Assembly (NCBI GenBank): GCA_027576995.1 | Contig: JANBQC010000722.1 | Span: 1-12,655 of the forward strand | From: Dimargaris cristalligena | Lineage: Eukaryota > Kickxellomycota > Dimargaritomycetes > Dimargaritales > Dimargaritaceae | Reading direction: 5' to 3' | Length of the DNA stretch: 12,655 nucleotides | Part shown: one piece after another, positions 9,001 to 12,655 of the stretch | Layout: every line of letters begins with the position of its first letter | How positions within the stretch are numbered: the stretch's first letter is position 1 | Notes under the pieces: generated by a model | What the model was told of the DNA's origin: nothing | Seen by the model: the letters and a program-made list of their open reading frames with translations, nothing else | Database searches by the model: none | Position numbers and translations under genes: made by a program

Positions 9001-11411
9001 CAGATTTTCTCGATTGTCTCTATCCCGTTGCGCGCGAGCGCTGCCTCCCCCAGATTCTCGAGGTGTTCCAGCACGAAGGTAACAACTGGCGGGCCCGGGA
9101 GACCATGGCCCGACAACTAGCCCCACTGTGTCGACTCTACCCTGAACGCACAGTGGTTCGCCACCTCCTCCCATTGACCGTGTACTGGGCCAGGGATCAA
9201 GTCGCAGCCGTCCGGGCAGCCGCCGCCAGTGCCTTTCCGGTCATCTTTGACATGACCAAGGAGGACCCGGGACTTCAAGTACAGTTCTTCGAAAGCATCA
9301 TCCAATTCCGGGCCGCTACTACCTTCCGGGCCCGCCTATTCTTTATCCAAATCTGCGAAGCACTTCTGACCCAGCAGGTGGACGCTACAGATTTCGAGCA
9401 GTTCTTTTTACCAAGTTTACTGGCTTTAGCCAACGACAAGGTATCCAATGTGCGGATTGCGGTAGCCCGGACACTCAAGCGCTTACTACCTGCTCAAGCG
9501 GCGATGTCGGCGGAACCAACGGAGGATACAAAATCGAGTTCGTCGTCAACCCAGTCCTCACCCCGATCATCGGCTAGTTCGCAGGATCGTCCCTCTGCCG
9601 CCGATAGTGGAGCGTTAGGCCCCCACTCATCCGAGACGAATCCAGTTTCCGTCGATGATACAACCCCAACCCCGGCCTCCTCCACCGAGTCGGCTTCCGA
9701 GACCATCGAAGACCTGTTGCCCGACGAGGCCGAAGTACCAGACACGACAGCATCTACTGAGTTGGATCGAGTAGCGCCTGTCGTAGAAAGTTCCGCCCAA
9801 CCCAACGAGCCTGTTACCACCTACCACTGGACGGATACCCGATCCCAGCTTATTACTGATCTCATAAACATCCTACGCGCTGATACCGACCGGGACGTCT
9901 TGGCTATTATCGCGACCCTCCCCAAGCAGATTGTCAATATTCCTATCCCCCGGGAACCCGAACTTCCGACGGCCAAGATTCCTTGGCTAGGAGTCCAGAG
10001 CAGCAAGGTTGAGGGTAGTGCCGACTTTCCGAATCAGTCCGAAAAGGCCACGACCCCCGACGCCGTAGCTTCAAGTGAAACCGCGGACCCCTCGATTACG
10101 GCGGTATTCGGGGGAATGGTCATCAGTGCGGGCGATGTAAACTCCCCTGCTAACCCTGTTCCCCATAGGAGCAATAGTCTACAGCTCGATTTTCCGGTAG
10201 AGGCTACCGATGTCGGAGAAATCCGCCGTTCTTCTTCGCTAGTTGATTTTAAAAACATACCAGGGCACCAAAGCAATGTTCCCTCAACTCCGGCACCCGT
10301 TTCGGCTGAAGCTATCGCTAATACTGTGGCCACTGAACCTTCTCCTGTAACGGCCCAGACTGTCGCTGAGCCTACCTCCAGGGGCGCTATTGATATTATC
10401 AGGCCGACATTTTCATTCCCTTCGTTCACATTTAAACGCAAGCAGTCGGTCGGGAAAGCTATAAATCACCCCGGGCCAAATGCTACGAGTCAGGAAGTGG
10501 GATCCGATTCACCCGCTGCTACACCTGCCTCTCTGGTCTCCTACACGATTGCTTCGTTCGCCACTTCCTCCGCCCAGGACAAACTTGCTCCCTCTTCTGG
10601 GGCCGACTCGGCCAATGCATCCCCTGGGCCAAGTCCACCGACGAAGCCTACTAGCACGGCCGGTCGACTATCCCAGTCCCTCCTAAGTCGCTTCTCATCC
10701 TTCCCATCATTATTGGAGAATCCCTTGGCGGATGTTAAATTTTCGTCTGCTCTGGTTAAAAACCGCAATCAACCCGCTCCATCCAATTTAGACCCGGCGG
10801 ACCACACACTCTTACAAACACCGTCACCCCATCCAGCAGTTATTGGGACCTCGCTCCTTACCACCGCCACCGGTACGACTAATCTTGGGATCGGCACCAC
10901 CTCCATTCTTACTTCGCACCCCCTGCCCCGCATTACTCGTACCCCGTCGCCCCCGATGGCCTCGGCCGCGGTATTCAGCAGCGACCGCCGGGTGCGGCGG
11001 ATCCATTCCCACCCCACGAACCTACTGGGCCACGCGGAGCGGGATATCCCCACCTTTAATACCAAGGGGTTGGATCTATTAGCTAACGGACTTCCGCGGG
11101 CCCTAGAACCAGCCGTATTGTTATCCCCGTCCAAGGCGGGCACTGGCGACATGACGGGACATGACCATACCGGGGCGGGATTGGCGATTATAAGGCCCGC
11201 CAACCTTCCCTTGGTTACGGGTCGGTCCGTTAGTATGAGCGGCCTCTCGTCCGTTCTGGCGAATGTAAACGTTAACGGTGGGGAACACCGTGGAAAAGTA
11301 ACTAATGGCATTGGCACTGATAGTAGCGATAGTAACGGTAATAGTAGCAGTAGTAGGGGGAGTGGTAGTATGATCGTGGATCGGCTTTTCTCATCCAAGT
11401 TCTTTTCCTAG
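6067..11411 (+). CDS. Protein phosphatase 4 regulatory subunit 1 homologue (HEAT-repeat scaffold), six exons
   Basis: Proposed join: 6067-6073, 6411-6623, 6823-6919, 7175-7278, 7432-7493, 7722-11411. The total is 4173 nt, giving 1390 residues and TAG. Intron phases are 1, 1, 2, 1 and 0, and all exons join in frame. The start ATG has an ACACCATGG context. The spliced N-terminus reads MADFGFDFTDEEYDEP, then an acidic Ser-rich stretch, then 'GELTPIDRL...LPFLRVWAARE' (about 88-112). That segment resembles the 'MLTPLGRL...FNRQMVARS' region of animal PP4R1. HEAT-like helices run to about 385 (examples: DPSPVVV at 217, DPSFEVRRDTAF at 326, DTNWQVRQAAA at 365). A Pro/Gly-rich insert at about 387-436 matches the place where animal PP4R1 has its long insert. 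HEAT repeats then resume (HFEARKTLAHSLHEVAKLLG at 538, LDEIQLAVVAHL at 576, GNNWRARETMARQL at 614, DKVSNVRIAVARTL at 733), with one more helix pair at about 865-895. The rest to 1390 is Ser/Thr/Pro-rich and probably disordered. In the family, R1 binds the PP4 catalytic subunit as a scaffold. PP2A-A is an alternative, but it is about 590 residues with no insert or tail. Confidence 0.88.
6074..6410 (+). other. Intron 1 of the PP4R1 homologue (phase 1)
   Basis: The donor is GTAAGT and the acceptor is CCCCTCCGCAG. CTAAT at 6342-6346 is a branch-site candidate. The intron is 337 nt, the longest of the five. It contains an open stretch at 6110-6315 with an acceptor-like CCCCAG before it, but the phase does not fit exon 1, so I treat it as intronic. 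Confidence 0.7.
6624..6822 (+). other. Intron 2 of the PP4R1 homologue (phase 1)
   Basis: The donor is the weaker GTAGGC after AAAG, and the acceptor is TTGAAATCCCAG. CTAAT at 6760-6764 is a branch-site candidate. A second in-phase AG lies 11 bases downstream (6832-6833). Confidence 0.72.
6920..7174 (+). other. Intron 3 of the PP4R1 homologue (phase 2)
   Basis: The donor is GTAAAT and the acceptor is CCACGGCAG, whose pyrimidine tract is poor. A TGA at 7154-7156 lies in the frame of the next exon, and the only AG between it and the conserved WAAREIK segment is the one at 7173-7174, so the acceptor is forced. CTGAT at 7131-7135 could be the branch site. Confidence 0.75.
7279..7431 (+). other. 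Intron 4 of the PP4R1 homologue (phase 1)
   Basis: The donor is GTACGT and the acceptor is AATATATTAG. CTAAC at 7374-7378 is a good branch-site candidate. At 153 nt this is the shortest intron and a multiple of three, but it contains stops in the incoming frame. Confidence 0.75.
7494..7721 (+). other. Intron 5 of the PP4R1 homologue (phase 0)
   Basis: The donor is GTAATG after AAG and the acceptor is TTTCTTCTTCAG. The overlapping CTGAC/CTAAT at 7634-7642 can act as branch site. It contains a (TTA)n tract. Reading through from exon 5 meets a TGA after about 47 codons. Confidence 0.75.
7673..7690. repeat. (TTA)6 trinucleotide repeat in intron 5
   Basis: Six tandem TTA units lie between the branch-site candidate and the acceptor of intron 5. 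It is a simple repeat and adds to the T-rich tract. Confidence 0.8.
7722..11411 (+). other. Terminal 3.69-kb coding exon of the PP4R1 homologue
   Basis: This exon is open from the acceptor at 7721 to the TAG at 11409-11411. It encodes residues 162-1390, which is most of the HEAT scaffold and all of the C-terminal tail. The longest ATG- or GTG-led frame begins at a GTG at 7794, which is not a credible eukaryotic start; the frame is open back to the acceptor and joins exon 5 in phase 0. Confidence 0.85.
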
Positions 11412-12655
11412 GCGTTTAATAATGAGTGTGATAGCCTGCTATTATATTACCTGTTCCGATATTAAGTAGGCCAGTGTGAACTTACTTTTTAAATTTCGTT
11501 TAAATGGTATGTGCAGGCACTTGGGTATCCTTTCCCCTCACTTTGTCAACTTTGCGATTATCATCCTCGATGATTTGGTTTGTACTACAACGTCGGAGCC
11601 ATATCCCCACGGCGGCTTTATTTAGTAGTTTGTATTTTGTCCCCATTCCCCCTCATCATTCTGTGAGTTTTTTGCACCATCGTATTTTTACCCATTATTT
11701 ATAATTGATATGTTTATATACATTTTTTTATATCACTGGATCTTTTGGACAGTTGCCCTTAATTAATTACCCAGTACTTATAGTTGTGTTACCCCTTAAT
11801 TCCTCTCCCTCACTTATTACCAATAGGATTTCTGTTGAATTACTAACTCTTTTTCAATTTTACTATTATTAATAATACCATTGTTATAGTTAACCCTGTT
11901 TACTCTGAACTGGTTGTCATTTGGATGACCTCATCTCTTTTTTTTTTCTATATATATTTTTTTAATGGATGCATCCTAACCCTTCTACTCCACACACATT
12001 TATACTCCCACACCATTTCATTGTGTTGCTATCTCTTCAATCAACCCGATTTTTGCTTTGTTTGGCAAAAACATACCCATATTGACATTTTCCACCACCT
12101 TCACATTATGTTGCAGCTGGCTCTTCACTAATTTGTCTTTATATATATCTTAATCATTGATTACATGCATAGATATTAAACTTACCCCATTACTGCACAT
12201 GGTGTATAATTGCTAGCTTGGTAGTGTGCTGGTTATTGAGAAGGGCAACAATGGGTGGGTTAATCCTGAAATGTAATTTGTGGTGTCAGCTATCCTTGTT
12301 TTTTAATGATATATTCAACTTAGTAGAAAGCCCAAAGCAGTGTATTTGATTATTGTAGACCACCCTACTGTACACAGATATGATTGCAAAAAAAAAAAAA
12401 CTAACATAAGTATATCATATATAGCACAGGTTGATAGGTTTGGTTAGGCATTCCTTTATTGCTGGATAGGGCTGGTATTCTTGATGATGGGTTCAAGTTC
12501 ATCACTGGGTTAAGAGAGGTATAGAATGAAACACAATGTATCTTCAATATTTTATGTAAGGGAAAGGAATAGGATACATGTGGTGAACTTACCACATTTT
12601 TTACCTACTTTTATTTTTAATCCATTTTTTGCACTTATTGGAAGTACGCCCCTGA
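11412..12655. other. 3' flank of the PP4R1 homologue and possible end of a convergent gene
   Basis: From 11412 to about 12200 the plus strand is strongly T- and C-rich with long T runs (for example 10 T at 11938-11947) and has no credible gene. After about 12200 it becomes G-richer. A 13-A run lies at 12388-12400. On the minus strand there is an AATAAA at 12460-12455 and a GTAAGT at 12593-12588. No protein is recognised. Confidence 0.55.
12455..12460 (-). terminator. Candidate polyadenylation signal AATAAA for a minus-strand gene
   Basis: An exact AATAAA on the minus strand lies where the base skew indicates minus-strand transcription. Hexamers like this are common in AT-rich DNA, so it supports but does not prove a convergent gene to the right. 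Confidence 0.25.

Noticed and set aside
10769..11398. 209-codon minus-strand frame with a Leu-rich, signal-peptide-like start
   Set aside because: It is antisense to the Ser-rich tail of the PP4R1 homologue; the Leu/Pro run is the complement of tandem AGT/AGC/GGT codons. No independent promoter or splice evidence.
12388..12400. 13-A run as the tail of a retrotransposed copy
   Set aside because: There is no coding remnant on its 5' side and no target-site duplication visible; a simple homopolymer in AT-rich DNA is enough.

Overview
The window looks like nuclear DNA of a filamentous or early-diverging fungus. The evidence is an intron-containing protein gene with short introns (153-337 nt), GT...AG borders and CTAAY-like branch sites, coding DNA richer in GC (many C-ending codons) than its AT-rich flanks, and a nuclear gene for a mitochondrial ribosomal protein with a long N-terminal targeting extension. 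The species cannot be fixed from sequence alone, and another eukaryote with short introns is not strictly excluded. There is no sign of a prokaryotic operon, CRISPR array, rRNA, tRNA or intact transposon.

Layout. Positions 1-2150 are AT-rich and have no gene I can defend, apart from a weak coding-like, GC-richer block on the minus strand (about 133-465) and a recurring ATATATGGGAA motif. Positions 2151-3293 (minus) encode the mitochondrial large-subunit ribosomal protein uL2m (RML2/MRPL2 family), 380 residues from the first ATG. Positions 3294-6066 are a 2.8-kb divergent intergenic region with two exact TCACGTGA octamers and a palindromic double CCAAT box, but no convincing gene. Positions 6067-11411 (plus) hold one six-exon gene that I reconstruct as a protein phosphatase 4 regulatory subunit 1 (PP4R1) homologue of 1390 residues. 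All five intron phases fit, the summed exons are an exact multiple of three, and the spliced N-terminus begins Met-Ala-Asp and contains the PP4R1-like 'LTPIDRL ... FLRVWAARE' segment. Positions 11412-12655 are its T-rich 3' flank. Base skew flips near 12200, which suggests the 3' end of a convergent minus-strand gene lying mostly to the right.

The two firm genes are divergently transcribed and not obviously related in function: one is a structural part of the mitochondrial ribosome, the other a HEAT-repeat scaffold of a Ser/Thr phosphatase. The shared intergenic region may carry control sites for either. The most useful results are the exon reconstruction of the phosphatase subunit, including a first coding exon of only 7 nt, and its roughly 640-residue low-complexity C-terminal tail.
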